Source of the DNA: Shewanella khirikhana
GTDB lineage: Bacteria > Pseudomonadota > Gammaproteobacteria > Enterobacterales > Shewanellaceae
Assembly: GCF_003957745.1 (NCBI RefSeq)
Contig: NZ_CP020373.1
Span: forward strand, 2,046,001 to 2,110,000
Direction of reading: 5' to 3'
Length of the DNA: 64,000 bases
Part shown: positions 1 through 9,644 of the stretch, piece by piece
How positions within the stretch are numbered: the stretch's first letter is position 1
Layout of the letters: each line of letters begins with the position of its first letter
The notes under the pieces: model-generated
Databases searched by the model: none
Seen by the model: only the letters and a program-made list of their open reading frames with translations
What the model was told of the DNA's origin: nothing
Position numbers and translations under genes: made by a program

Positions 1-128
1 CCGCCAAGGTCGAAAAAATTTACGATACCCTGCTGACCATCTTCACCGCTGCGGATGCGCAAAATCGCACCACAGGTGAAATCGCCGACGAGATGGCGCG
101 CGCCATTATCGACGCCGCTGCCAAATAA
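1..128 (+). CDS. Leucine/amino-acid dehydrogenase, C-terminal end (partial)
   Basis: Only the last 41 residues are present; the open frame enters from the window edge (first full codon at base 3) and stops at TAA 126-128. The tail (VEKIYDTLLTIF, then an Ala/Glu-rich helix ending IIDAAAK) resembles the C-terminal helix of Glu/Leu/Phe/Val dehydrogenases, which oxidatively deaminate branched-chain amino acids with NAD. As I recall, a leucine dehydrogenase sits upstream of the ydiJ-ppsA region in Shewanella, which supports this. The catalytic and nucleotide-binding parts are outside the window, so the call rests on a short match and on context. A strong terminator follows at 149-177. Confidence 0.55.
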   Translation, partial: AKVEKIYDTLLTIFTAADAQNRTTGEIADEMARAIIDAAAK

Positions 129-148
129 GCTTAGCGCTCGGTCACTTA

Positions 149-177
149 GGGGAAACCAGTCCGGTTTCCCCTTTTTT
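149..177 (+). terminator. Rho-independent terminator of the dehydrogenase gene
   Basis: A perfect 9-bp stem, GGGGAAACC (149-157) with GGTTTCCCC (163-171), has a 5-nt loop and is followed by six T. It lies 20 bases after the stop codon. Confidence 0.9.
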
Positions 178-342
178 ATGGCTAAGCTTAAGGCTCAAAT
201 ACGGCGAAAATCTTTTGCCAAACTATTTTTATCCGCCCATCAGGGGGATAGAAATTTGTCATCCATTTTTACGATTTCCTCGCTGGCGAACCCTCTTATC
301 CTTTGCTTGACTTAGACACTCCCCCAACAGCAGGAGCCCTTC

Positions 343-696
343 ATGGTCTGTTTCAAATACAGTCTGAATCAGGATGCAGTGGAGTTGCAGGCAAGCAATT
401 GGAATGGTATTGAGCGCGTGTTTGTGAACGGTGAAATGGTGTCAAGCAAACTGAATTTTGCCGGACAAAGTGAGCATACTGTCGCATTGAAAGACGGACA
501 CAGGGCCAAATTTCAACTACTTATCGATCCTCAGACTGAAGAGATCATGTGCCGCATTTACAAAAAAGGTGTGCTTATCGCAAGCCTTAAACAGGGCAAG
601 GACAACCTGGCGCAAACCAAATCTATGATGTGGCAGCTGCTGCTGATGCTCTGCCTGGGCGGCGGCCTGTTGCTGACCCTGGCCAACTGGAACTGA
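343..696 (+). CDS. Small protein with C-terminal membrane anchor, function unknown
   Basis: 117 residues. I do not recognise the family. Residues 1-90 are soluble and strand-rich (NGIERVFVNGEMVSSK), reminiscent of a small beta-sandwich. Residues about 94-114 form one hydrophobic segment (MWQLLLMLCLGGGLLLTLA), so the protein is probably tail-anchored in the inner membrane with its N-terminus in the cytoplasm. The ATG at 343 is preceded by AGGAG at good spacing. The gene stands alone between two terminators. A degenerate 14-bp tandem repeat (674-785) covers its last codons and its 3' untranslated region. Confidence 0.75.
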   Translation: MVCFKYSLNQDAVELQASNWNGIERVFVNGEMVSSKLNFAGQSEHTVALKDGHRAKFQLLIDPQTEEIMCRIYKKGVLIASLKQGKDNLAQTKSMMWQLLLMLCLGGGLLLTLANWN

Positions 697-785
697 TCGA
701 CTGAAACTGACTCGCCAACGCTTGCTGACTGAATCTGGCCAAACGAAACTGGCCACTTGAGACTGGTCAGTCGATACTGGTATGC
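674..785. repeat. Degenerate 14-bp tandem repeat, about eight units, across a stop codon
   Basis: The sequence can be cut in register into 14-mers, such as TGACCCTGGCCAAC (674), TGGAACTGATCGAC (688), TGAAACTGACTCGC (702), TGAATCTGGCCAAA (730), CGAAACTGGCCACT (744), TGAGACTGGTCAGT (758) and CGATACTGGTATGC (772). The unit at 716 is the most diverged. The array covers the last seven codons and the stop of the upstream gene. Confidence 0.65.
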
Positions 786-820
786 ACGGCCGCAGCGCTG
801 AGCTGACCGCAACCCTATCC

Positions 821-857
821 AATAACAAGGCCGGCAATTGCCGGCCTTGTTATTTTT
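821..857. terminator. Bidirectional terminator between convergent genes
   Basis: A perfect 34-bp palindrome is centred at 837/838, with AACAAGGCCGGC on one arm and its complement on the other. It ends in a T-run at 853-857 on the plus strand and a shorter T-run on the minus strand. It serves the small membrane protein gene and the convergent marR gene. Confidence 0.85.
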
Positions 858-893
858 GTCTGTGCGGTTTGCGCGCTGTGTAACCGGGTTTAC

Positions 894-1307
894 TCAGGTT
901 CGGTTTATCTTATTCAGCAGCTTCATCAGCAATGCCTGTTCTTCATCGTCCAGTTCGGCCATAAACTTCTCGTTCACCCGCTCGGCCTCACAAATCAGGT
1001 CCTGCTCCAGCGCCTTGGCTTCGTCGGTGAGGAAAATCTGGAATGCGCGGCGATTATCGGCTTCCTGATGGCGGGTGATCAGCCCCTGCACCTGCAACTG
1101 ATCCAACAGCCGGGTCATGGTGTAGTTGGCCACATCGCAGCGGCGCGACAGCTCAGTCTGGCTGATACCTTCCTCCTGCCACAGCGCAAACAGCACCGGC
1201 CAGAGCTTGATATCCAGCTGATAGCGCCTGAGGCGTTGGTCCAGCTCATTGGCAATAGCCACATTGAGATGGGAAACCAAATAACCAAGACTTTCCTGAC
1301 GATTCAA
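894..1307 (-). CDS. MarR-family transcriptional regulator
   Basis: 137 residues with the MarR winged-helix layout: N-terminal dimerisation helix (LGYLVSHLNVAIANELDQRL), a helix-turn-helix around residues 50-75 (ISQTELSRRCDVANYTMTRL), a beta wing containing the conserved D-N-R-R (EADNRRAFQIFLT), and a C-terminal dimer helix. MarR proteins usually repress nearby genes and release DNA on binding a small aromatic ligand. I chose the TTG at 1305-1307 because GGGAGG lies 6-7 bases upstream of it; a longer reading from TTG 1331 would place that ribosome site inside the gene. Target genes are not evident; the upstream neighbour is the DUF1285 gene on the same strand. Confidence 0.85.
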   Translation of the reverse strand: MNRQESLGYLVSHLNVAIANELDQRLRRYQLDIKLWPVLFALWQEEGISQTELSRRCDVANYTMTRLLDQLQVQGLITRHQEADNRRAFQIFLTDEAKALEQDLICEAERVNEKFMAELDDEEQALLMKLLNKINRT

Positions 1308-1410
1308 ACAGCACCTCCCGTCATCCAGCAAGCGTTAAGGCTCCTTAACCACTTCCTTTAATACTATCACCTAAAGCGCAATAAACTAGGATGATGCGGG
1401 AAATTCAACT

Positions 1411-1869
1411 TCAGTCGTCAATCAGGGTTTCGGCAAAACGGTAGAAGCAGGCGCGGCTCATGCTGGCGCTAAGGCCATTCTGCAGTGCAATCAGCACTCC
1501 ATCCTCGGCGAGCCGGATATCACTTGCACTGACCAGATATTCATGTCCAAGCGTTGAAATCAGTCGATAACCGCCTTCAGCTGGCTCAAAATCGACGATA
1601 ACCACAGGCGTGTGGGCCACAGCCACCCTCACCCGCTCCACCGGCGTCACCAGCGCCCAGTGCTCGCCATCACGCCTGAGCACCGACATAAACAGCCTGG
1701 CAAACTTCTGCGGCAGAGCCTCACCGAGATATTGCCACTGGCCGTGGGTATCTATGCTAAAGAGCGGCTGCTCACTGCAAAGCGCCGGCACGGTCTGTGG
1801 GCGACTGCCTTTGAGGCTCGATAGCGCCGCTGATACCTGCTCAGGGTTTTCATTATCTTTGGAATTCAT
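1411..1869 (-). CDS. DUF1285 domain protein
   Basis: 152 residues. The stretch from about residue 35 (PLFSIDTHGQWQYLGEALP, then RLFMSVLRRDGEHWALVTPVERVRVAV) matches the DUF1285 family, small alpha/beta proteins common in gammaproteobacteria and alphaproteobacteria whose role is not established. There is no signal peptide or membrane segment, so it is cytoplasmic. The ATG at 1869 has a weak AGGGG upstream. The gene follows ydiJ on the same strand, but a terminator (1890-1910) separates them. Confidence 0.8.
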   Translation of the reverse strand: MNSKDNENPEQVSAALSSLKGSRPQTVPALCSEQPLFSIDTHGQWQYLGEALPQKFARLFMSVLRRDGEHWALVTPVERVRVAVAHTPVVIVDFEPAEGGYRLISTLGHEYLVSASDIRLAEDGVLIALQNGLSASMSRACFYRFAETLIDD

Positions 1870-1889
1870 ATTTTTACAGCCCCTATAGC

Positions 1890-1910
1890 AAAAAGGCCCC
1901 GCAGGGCCTT
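1890..1910 (-). terminator. Terminator of ydiJ
   Basis: On the minus strand, AAGGCCC and GGGCCTT flank a 4-nt loop and are followed by TTTTT. It lies just after the ydiJ stop. Confidence 0.85.
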
Positions 1911-1917
1911 GGCAAGC

Positions 1918-4900
1918 TTAGATAAGCTCCAGCAGCGCTTCCAGCGGATGCTTGGGCCTGAAGCCTGAGAAGCGTTTTACCTGAGAGCGGCATGAATACC
2001 CTGACACCAAAATCTCGGCTTGTGATGTACCCTCAATGCCTTCTTTCCAGGACATATCATACAGCTTTTGCGAGCGCTCCAGGTTATCCAGCTCATGGCC
2101 GTAGGTGCCTGCCATGCCGCAGCAGCCAAGGTTCTTGACCTTGAGCGTGGCGCCAAATTTGGCAAACACGGCACTCCATTCTTTGGCGGTGCCCGGCTTG
2201 GCAGTAGACTCCGTACAGTGGCTGAACCAGGTGTACTCGCGGCCGGAGGACTCACGCTGTGGCAACGCCTCAAGCACCTCCATCAACCACTCGTTGGTGA
2301 GCTTGATATTGAAGTCGCCACGCTCGTTACCCAGCGCCACCTTGTACTCATCACGGTACACAAGCACCATGGCAGGATCCACCCCCACCATGGGCATTTC
2401 AAGCTTACTGAGTTCGTTGAAGAAGGCCGCCGCCGAGCCGGCTGTGGCAGCAAACTTATCGAGGAAACCCTTGATATGGGCAGGCTTGCCGTTTGGCTTG
2501 AATGGCAGCAGCACCGGCCTGAAGCCAAGCTTTTCAATCAGCTTCACAAAGTGATACACCAGGCCTGCATCATAGAAGCTGTTGAATGGGTCCTGGGCCA
2601 CCAACACATAACGGCTGCGCTCGGCGGCCGGAATACGTTTCAGTGATTCAAGGTCATACCCCAGACTCTGATGGCTCTCAAGCCTTTGAGTCAAAGTAGG
2701 CACCGACAGCTTGGGCGCATCCACATAGCCGATGGCCTTTTTAATCACCCACTGGGACACGGTGTTTTGCGACAGCGCATTCATCAGCTTAGGCGCTTTG
2801 GCCATCAGCGGCAGCGCATCTTCGATACCGGCCACCAGATAGTCTTTGGGCGGGCGCAAATAACGCTGATAGTAGATATTAAAGAACTGGGCGCGGAACT
2901 TGGGCACATCCACCTTGACCGGGCACTGACCCGAGCAGGCCTTACAGGCAAGACAGCCCTTTAAGGACTCCATCACCTCGTGGGAGTAATCGTACTCTTC
3001 CTTGGCTTTTAAGGTATTTTGCGCCCGCTGCAGCAGCCCAAGCGGCTTGGACTTGGCAAGCTGCTCCACATCCACGCCTTCGGTTTCCAAAAGCCTTAAC
3101 CATTCGCGCATCAGCGACGAGCGGCCCTTGGGGATTGAATACGATCGCCGGTCGCCTTGAATGACGGGCACATGGGCGAATAGGCCGAGTAGTTAAAGCA
3201 CAGGCCGTTACCGTTGCAGTTCATCACATCGGGGAAGGCTTCGCGCACTTTAACGGGAATTTGCCTATCGAAACTGCCGCGCTTGGCGCTGTCGACGTTG
3301 TAAAAGAGCTCGCCATTATCCTTTGGCGCCACCAGCTTGCCGGGGTTTAAGCGATTGTCAGGGTCAAACCAGCCCTTGATGTCCTGCAGCACGCCATAAA
3401 GCTCATCGCCAAACACCGCCGGACCGTATTCACCGCGGACGCCCTTGCCGTGCTCGCCCCACATCAGACCGCCGTATTTGAGCGTCAGCGCTGCCACTTC
3501 ATCGGAAATGGTGCGAAGGAGCTGTTCATCCAAGGGATCGCACATATCCAGCGCCGGACGGACGTGCAGCACACCCGCATCCACGTGGCCGAACATGCCG
3601 TATTGCAGCTTATGGCCATCGAGCAGCGCCCGAAACTCCATAATAAAGTCGGCGAGCTTCTCAGGCGGCACGGCAGTGTCTTCGGCAAAGGCGATGGGTT
3701 TGCGGCTGCCCTTGGCGGCGCCCAAGAGGCCCACGGCCTTTTTGCGCATGGCGTAGATTTTCTCGATGCTGCCCTTATCGTGGGTGCTCTGAAAGCCCAC
3801 CACGCCGCACTCGCCGTTTTTGATTTGCTGAGCAAGCACAGCTTCGAGTGCCGCCAGTTTGGCGTTTACATCGGCTTCGTCACCGGCAAACTCCACCATA
3901 TTGAGGCCATCGATATGCTTGCCGGGCACCTCCTGGATAAGCTCACTCACCGAGTGCCAAACGATATCTTCACGGGCAAGGCCAAGCACCTTGGAGTCGA
4001 CGGTTTCCACGACTGTGGCATTGGCAGCCACCAGCGATGGCGCGTGACGCAGCGCCGACTCGAACGAATCGTATTTGATATTGACCATGGCACGCTGCTT
4101 GGGCAGCGGCGTGAGATTCACCTTTGCTTCGGTGATAACGGCCAGAGTGCCTTCGGAGCCGGTAAGAATACGGCTTAAATCGAACTGGCTGAGTTCATCG
4201 TTCCACACATGCTCCAAATCGTAACCGGTCAAAAAGCGGTTAAGCCGGGGGAAGCGGGTTTTCACCAGCTCGCGCTTATCGCGGCACACGGCTGAGATGT
4301 TGGCAATCAGCTTACCGGCAAGACTTGAGCTGTCCACCACATCCAGGTTTTCGGCGGCCATCGGGGCTGAATCCAGCACAGAGCCATCGATAAGCACGCT
4401 CTTGAGGCCGAGCACATGATCTGAGGTTTTGCCGTACACCAGCGAGCCTGCGCCCGAGGCGTCGGTGTTAATCATGCCGCCCAGGGTGGCGCGGTTAGAG
4501 GTCGACAAATCGGGGCTGAAAAAAAAGCCATGGGGCCTTAAGGCATCGTTGAGGGCATCTTTCACCACGCCAGCCTGTACCCGTGCCCAGCCTTCCTCGG
4601 CGTTGACTTCCAGCACCTTGTTCATATGGCGCGATAAATCGAGGATAAGCCCGTGGGTCAGCGACTGACCATTGGTGCCGGTGCCGCCGCCGCGGGCACT
4701 GAAAACTACCTCGCGGAACTCGTCTTTGGCGGCGAGCTGCATCACCCGCTGCACATCCAGGGTGCTCTTGGGATACAGCACCGCCTGGGGCAGAAACTGA
4801 TACACGGAGTTGTCTGTAGCCTGCACTATGCGGGCGCTGTAACGGGTATCTATCTCGCCGTCAAAATCAGCGGCAAGCGCCTCGAGAAAGGCCAGATAAA

Positions 4901-4940
4901 CGGGTTCCAGAGTTTGCTGGTGAGAAAGCAGGGGTAACAT
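1918..4940 (-). pseudogene. ydiJ: YdiJ-type FAD/FeS oxidoreductase, split by a one-base frameshift
   Basis: Two overlapping minus-strand frames together make one protein of about 1005 residues, close to E. coli YdiJ (about 1018). The upstream frame (4940 to 3111, 609 aa) carries the PCMH-type FAD-binding domain (ARGGGTGTNGQS, TLGGMINTDASG), the C-terminal FAD-linked oxidase domain (FGHVDAGVLHVRP, WFDPDNRLNPGK) and the start of the ferredoxin-like part (CNGNGLCFN, SPMCPSFK). The downstream frame (to 1918) carries CKACSGQCPVKVDVPKFRA and the CCG-type C-terminus (NLGCCGMAGTYGHE). Adding one C to the CCCC run at 3130-3133 (minus strand) restores TGDRIQSPKGRSSLMREWLRLL-type continuity across the junction. 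The family oxidises 2-hydroxy acids (D-2-hydroxyglutarate or D-lactate-like). The second frame has only a GTG at 3171 and no ribosome site. A real mutation or a sequencing error are both possible. Confidence 0.8.
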
Positions 4941-4981
4941 GCACGGCGTCTGTGTTGTTGTTTTATGCGGGCATTATAAAC

Positions 4982-5009
4982 AAAAAAAAGCCGCTAAAAA
5001 GCGGCTTTT
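4982..5009 (-). terminator. Distal terminator of ppsA
   Basis: AAAAGCCGC and GCGGCTTTT pair around a 6-nt loop; on the minus strand eight T follow. It lies about 90 bases after the ppsA stop. Confidence 0.85.
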
Positions 5010-5022
5010 GTTACACATCGGT

Positions 5023-5050
5023 AAAAAGGGGCGCCGGTGGCGCCGACCTT
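5023..5050 (-). terminator. Second, ppsA-proximal terminator hairpin
   Basis: On the minus strand two GGCGCC copies three bases apart pair with each other, extended by AAGG/CCTT with a small bulge, and are followed by TTTTT. With 4982-5009 this makes tandem terminators. Confidence 0.55.
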
Positions 5051-5099
5051 TTCAGAATGCGGCGATTTTTGTCCGGATTAACCCAAGGTTTTGCCCGGA

Positions 5100-7469
5100 T
5101 TAACCGTGGGCCTCGGCCAGGTACAGCCAGGTATCAATTACTGTATCAGGGTTCAGTGACACGGTATCAATGCCCTGCTCCACCAGCCAGGCGGCGAAGT
5201 CGGCGTGATCCGATGGACCCTGACCACAAATACCCACGTAAGCGCCCTTGGCCTTGGCAGCTTTGATGGCCATGGCCAGCAGCGCCTTCACGGCTTCGTT
5301 ACGCTCATCGAACAGGTGGCTGATGATGCCGGAGTCACGGTCCAGACCCAGAGTCAGCTGGGTCAGGTCGTTAGAGCCGATGGAGAAACCATCGAAGTGC
5401 TCCAGGAACTGCTCGGCCAACAGGGCGTTGGATGGCAGTTCGCACATCATGATAACCCGCAGACCATCTTTACCACGCTCCAGGCCCTGCTCTTTCAGGA
5501 GTTCAATCACCTGCTCGGCCTCACCCAGGGTGCGCACGAATGGGATCATGATTTCCACGTTCTTCAGGCCCATATCGTTGCGAACGCGCTTGATGGCTTC
5601 ACATTCGAGGGCGAAACAGTCGCGGAATGACTCAGAGATATAACGGCTGGCACCGCGGAAGCCCAGCATTGGGTTCTCTTCTTCTGGCTCGTAGCGGTCA
5701 CCGCCCACCAGGTTGGCGTACTCGTTAGACTTGAAGTCAGACATACGCACGATCACCTTCTTCGGATGGAAGGCGGCCGCGATGGTGGCGATACCTTCAA
5801 CCAGACGGGCTACGTAGTACTCAACAGGCGAGTCGTAACCGGCAATCATCTCGTTGATTTCTTCCTGCAGGGCAGCTTCCTGCTGGTTGAATTCGAGCAG
5901 TGCCTTGGGGTGAATACCAATCATGCGGTTGATGATGAACTCAAGACGGGCCAGACCCACACCCTCGTTTGGCAGACGGGCGAAGTCGAAGGCGCGGTCA
6001 GGGTTACCCACGTTCATCATTATCTTCATTGGCAGATCAGGCATGGAATCCACGCGGCTGGAGATCACTTCGAACTCCTGCTTGCCATCGTAGATGTAAC
6101 CGGTGTCGCCTTCGGCGCAGGAGACAGTCACCATCTGGCCGTTCTGGATACGGTCAGTCACATCGCCACAACCCACTACGGCTGGCACGCCCAGCTCACG
6201 GGCGATAATGGCAGCGTGACAGGTGCGGCCGCCACGGTTGGTCACGATGGCGCTGGCGCGCTTCATGATAGGTTCCCAATCCGGGTCGGTCATGTCGGTA
6301 ACCAGTACGTCACCTGGCTGGATTTTGTCCATTTCATCAATGGATTTCAGCACCTTGGCAACACCGCTGCCCACCTTGTGACCGATGGCACGGCCTTCGC
6401 TGATCACAGGGCCGCGGCTCTTTAAGTGATAACGTTCAATCAGCTGAACGTCTTCACGCGAACGTACGGTTTCAGGACGGGCCTGAACAATGTACAGCTT
6501 GCCGTCGTTGCCATCTTTGGCCCACTCGATGTCCATTGGACGACCGTAGTGCTTCTCGATGATCATCGCCTGCTTGGCCAGTTCCATCACTTCAGCATCG
6601 CTGATGGAGAACTGACGACGATTCTCAACTGCCACATCTTCAATTTTCACCTGCTTACCGTGTGAAAGATCGTCTGAGTAGACCATCTGGATAAGCTTGG
6701 AACCGATGTTGCGGCGAACCACGGCCTGATGGCCGGCGGTCAGGGTTGGCTTGTGAACATAAAATTCGTCAGGGTTTACTGCGCCCTGCACCACCATTTC
6801 ACCGAGACCGTAAGAAGAGGTCACGAAAACCACGTCGTCGTTACCTGACTCAGTATCGATGGTGAACATCACACCAGAGGAAGCCATGTCGGAGCGCACC
6901 ATGCGCTGCACACCGGCAGACAGCGCCACACCACGGTGGTCGTAGCCCTGGTGAACACGATAAGAAATCGCGCGATCGTTAAACAGAGAGGCAAACACGT
7001 GCTTGATAGCCACCAGCACAGAGTCGTAACCTTTCACGTTCAGGAAGGTTTCCTGCTGACCGGCAAAAGAGGCATCAGGCATGTCTTCGGCGGTGGCAGA
7101 GGAACGTACGGCGAAGGAAGCATCCTTGGTCTCGCCGCAGAGTTGGTCATAGGCCTCGTGGATGGCCTTTTCGAGTTCGGGTTGGAAGGGGGTTTCAATA
7201 ACCCACTGTCTGATCTGTGCACCCACTTTCGCCAGTGCGTTAACATCGTCGACGTCCAGAGTGTCAAGAATGTCGTAAATCTTCTGGTTTACTCCGCTTT
7301 GCTCTAGGAACTCATTGAATGCATGAGCCGTGGTTGCAAAGCCACCGGGGACTTGAACACCTGCGTTGGCCAGATTGCTGATCATCTCACCAAGTGAAGC
7401 ATTCTTTCCGCCAACCTTGTTGACGTCGCCCATGCCCAATTCCTGATACCAGAGTACATATTGCTGCAC
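5100..7469 (-). CDS. ppsA: Phosphoenolpyruvate synthase
   Basis: 789 residues, the usual length for PpsA. It makes PEP from pyruvate and ATP, giving AMP and phosphate, in the cytoplasm, and feeds gluconeogenesis. The N-terminal ATP-grasp half begins LWYQELGMGDVNKVGGKNAS and contains SFAVRSSATAEDMPDASFAG. The swivelling phosphohistidine domain has GGRTCHAAIIARELG, with the catalytic His at residue 418 and the regulatory Thr two residues earlier. The C-terminal PEP/pyruvate TIM barrel has FSIGSNDLTQLTLGLDRDSG and GICGQGPSDH. Translation starts at GTG 7467-7469 behind GGAGA. The divergent neighbour ppsR encodes the kinase/pyrophosphorylase that switches this enzyme on and off at that Thr. Confidence 0.98.
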   Translation of the reverse strand: MQQYVLWYQELGMGDVNKVGGKNASLGEMISNLANAGVQVPGGFATTAHAFNEFLEQSGVNQKIYDILDTLDVDDVNALAKVGAQIRQWVIETPFQPELEKAIHEAYDQLCGETKDASFAVRSSATAEDMPDASFAGQQETFLNVKGYDSVLVAIKHVFASLFNDRAISYRVHQGYDHRGVALSAGVQRMVRSDMASSGVMFTIDTESGNDDVVFVTSSYGLGEMVVQGAVNPDEFYVHKPTLTAGHQAVVRRNIGSKLIQMVYSDDLSHGKQVKIEDVAVENRRQFSISDAEVMELAKQAMIIEKHYGRPMDIEWAKDGNDGKLYIVQARPETVRSREDVQLIERYHLKSRGPVISEGRAIGHKVGSGVAKVLKSIDEMDKIQPGDVLVTDMTDPDWEPIMKRASAIVTNRGGRTCHAAIIARELGVPAVVGCGDVTDRIQNGQMVTVSCAEGDTGYIYDGKQEFEVISSRVDSMPDLPMKIMMNVGNPDRAFDFARLPNEGVGLARLEFIINRMIGIHPKALLEFNQQEAALQEEINEMIAGYDSPVEYYVARLVEGIATIAAAFHPKKVIVRMSDFKSNEYANLVGGDRYEPEEENPMLGFRGASRYISESFRDCFALECEAIKRVRNDMGLKNVEIMIPFVRTLGEAEQVIELLKEQGLERGKDGLRVIMMCELPSNALLAEQFLEHFDGFSIGSNDLTQLTLGLDRDSGIISHLFDERNEAVKALLAMAIKAAKAKGAYVGICGQGPSDHADFAAWLVEQGIDTVSLNPDTVIDTWLYLAEAHG

Positions 7470-7593
7470 AGTTCTATCTCCGCATGTTTATTTAGTTGGC
7501 CCCTTCACACCGGGGCAGCGGCATTTTACACTTCGGGGCAATAAGCGTAAATCTATAATTTTCTTTGTAATTTTATTACTACATGAGGTTGGT

Positions 7594-8406
7594 ATGGCTC
7601 GTAAAGTTTTCTACATTTCCGACGGAACGGCGATCACGGCAGAAGTTTTCGGCCATGCAGTACTTTCACAATTTCCCATGGAATTTGAAGCAATTACCAT
7701 CCCATTCGTGGAAACGAATGCCAAGGCTGAAGCGGTTAAAAAGCAGATAAATGATAGTTTTATTACAACAGGAGAGCGGCCACTGGTATTTCATTCCATC
7801 GTGAAGCCGGAGATCAGGGATGTTATCTATTCCAGTGAAGGCCTGGATTACGACTTTTTGAACACCTTCGTGGCGCCACTTGAACAACAATTGGGCGTCA
7901 GTGCGGCGCCGGTGCTGCATCGCACCCACGGTAAAGCCAACCACAGCTATGAGGCGCGTATCGATGCCATCAACTTCGCCATGGAGAATGATGACGGTCA
8001 AACCTTAAAGCACATGGATAAGGCAGATATTATTCTGTGCGGCGTGTCCCGCTGCGGCAAAACCCCATCTAGTCTGTATTTGTCGATGCAGTTCGGAATT
8101 AAAGCCGCCAACTATCCTTTTACAGAGGATGACATGGACAACTTAAAGCTGCCTGAAGCGCTTAAGCGTAATAAAGGAAAAGTGTTCGGCCTGACCATAG
8201 ATCCGGTGCGCCTGCAGGAAATCCGCCAGAGCCGGATGGAGAACAGCCGTTACTCATCACTGCGCCAATGCCGACTGGAAGTCAAAGAAGTGGAGATGCT
8301 GTTTAAGAAGGAACGCATTCCTTATATAGACACCACCAACCACTCGGTGGAAGAAATTGCCACCAAAATCCTCGACATGACGGGCATGGAGCGTCATATG
8401 TTCTGA
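7594..8406 (+). CDS. ppsR: PEP synthase regulatory kinase/pyrophosphorylase
   Basis: 270 residues, DUF299 family. The protein inactivates PpsA by ADP-dependent phosphorylation of the Thr next to the catalytic His and reactivates it by phosphate-dependent removal. The N-terminus VFYISDGTAITAEVFGHAVLSQF is family-typical, and the P-loop GVSRCGKT lies at residues 150-157, followed by PSSLYLSMQFGIKAANYPF. The ATG follows a GAGG site. Its divergent position against ppsA and the aroH gene just after it match the E. coli ppsA-ppsR-aroH arrangement. Confidence 0.97.
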   Translation: MARKVFYISDGTAITAEVFGHAVLSQFPMEFEAITIPFVETNAKAEAVKKQINDSFITTGERPLVFHSIVKPEIRDVIYSSEGLDYDFLNTFVAPLEQQLGVSAAPVLHRTHGKANHSYEARIDAINFAMENDDGQTLKHMDKADIILCGVSRCGKTPSSLYLSMQFGIKAANYPFTEDDMDNLKLPEALKRNKGKVFGLTIDPVRLQEIRQSRMENSRYSSLRQCRLEVKEVEMLFKKERIPYIDTTNHSVEEIATKILDMTGMERHMF

Positions 8407-8555
8407 TCCTGCTGCAATGAGCAAACGGATCTAACTTAAATCAATTTCGTTGCACAGTTGTCGATTTATTACACAATCGGCACTGTGCAGCACGTCACTA
8501 TTGGTTATAATCCGGTTCAATCTGGCGATAAGCCCGCACCAAACCGGTATGCTGA

Positions 8556-9617
8556 ATGACGATTAAGACTGACGAACTACGCACATCCCTTCTTTGTAAA
8601 GTAATTTCACCTTCGCAACTGGCGGCCGAATATCCGCTCACTCAGGAAGCGGCTGACTATCTGGTTGCCCAGCGCCGTGAAGTAGAAGCCATTCTGACCG
8701 GTCAGGATCCACGCCTTCTGGTGATCATCGGCCCCTGCTCTATTCACGATACCGAAGCCGCACTGGAATACGCCGGACGCCTGGCGAAACTGCACCACGA
8801 ACTGAAAGACGATTTGTGCATCCTGATGCGGGTGTATTTTGAAAAGCCACGCACCATTGTTGGCTGGAAAGGCCTGATTTCCGACCCGGATCTGGACGGT
8901 AGTTTCAGTGCCAACAAAGGCCTGCGTATGGCCCGTCATCTGCTGCAGCAAATTACCGAACTTAAACTGCCTATCGCCACCGAATTTTTGGATATGGTGA
9001 ACGGTCAGTACATCGCGGATCTTATCACCTGGGGCGCCATCGGTGCCCGCACCACAGAGAGCCAAATCCACCGCGAAATGGCCTCGGCACTGTCTTGCCC
9101 GGTAGGCTTTAAAAACGGCACCGACGGCAATATCAATATTGCCGTGGATGCCGTGCGCGCCGCCAAGGTGCCACACATCTTCTACTCGCCGGACAAAGAC
9201 GGCCATATGTCGGTTTACCGCACCCACGGTAACCCTTACGGCCACATCATTCTGCGTGGTGGCAAGAACCCCAACTACGCCCAAGAGCATGTACAAAAGG
9301 CCCATGAACAGCTCAAAGCCACTGGCATCGACACCGGCATGGTGATTGACTTCTCCCACGGCAACAGCCAGAAGCAGCACATGAAGCAGCTCGAAGTGGC
9401 CGAAGACGTGATGGCACAAATTCGCGCCGGTTCCAACGCCATCGCCGGGATCATGGCCGAAAGCTTTATCGAAGAAGGCAACCAGAGCGTGGTGGAAGGT
9501 CAGCCGCTTTGCTACGGCAAGTCAATTACCGATGCCTGCCTGAGCTGGGGCGATACCGAGCCGCTGCTGCGCAGCCTCGCTGCCGCAGCCCGGGTGCGCC
9601 GCGAGCTGAGAAAGTAA
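8556..9617 (+). CDS. aroH: 3-deoxy-7-phosphoheptulonate synthase (class I DAHP synthase)
   Basis: 353 residues. The enzyme condenses PEP with erythrose 4-phosphate in the first shikimate step. Class I signatures are clear: VIIGPCSIHDTEAALEYA, RVYFEKPRT, GWKGLISDPDLDGS, ARTTESQIHRE, PVGFKNGTDGN, DFSHGNSQK and AGIMAESFIEEGNQ. Position after ppsR points to the AroH (tryptophan-type) isozyme, but which amino acid inhibits it cannot be read from the sequence. A perfect TATAAT at 8506-8511 lies 45 bases upstream of the ATG, with no good -35 hexamer. Confidence 0.93.
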   Translation: MTIKTDELRTSLLCKVISPSQLAAEYPLTQEAADYLVAQRREVEAILTGQDPRLLVIIGPCSIHDTEAALEYAGRLAKLHHELKDDLCILMRVYFEKPRTIVGWKGLISDPDLDGSFSANKGLRMARHLLQQITELKLPIATEFLDMVNGQYIADLITWGAIGARTTESQIHREMASALSCPVGFKNGTDGNINIAVDAVRAAKVPHIFYSPDKDGHMSVYRTHGNPYGHIILRGGKNPNYAQEHVQKAHEQLKATGIDTGMVIDFSHGNSQKQHMKQLEVAEDVMAQIRAGSNAIAGIMAESFIEEGNQSVVEGQPLCYGKSITDACLSWGDTEPLLRSLAAAARVRRELRK

Positions 9618-9644
9618 TCCTAAGCCAGCACCATCTGGTTTGAT

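Noticed and set aside
3111..3171. Programmed -1 frameshift in ydiJ
   Set aside because: There is no classic slippery heptamer in the right frame; a lost base in the C run is simpler.
7554..7559. TATAAT before ppsR as a promoter
   Set aside because: No matching -35 at the right spacing; it may still be a -10 but evidence is thin.
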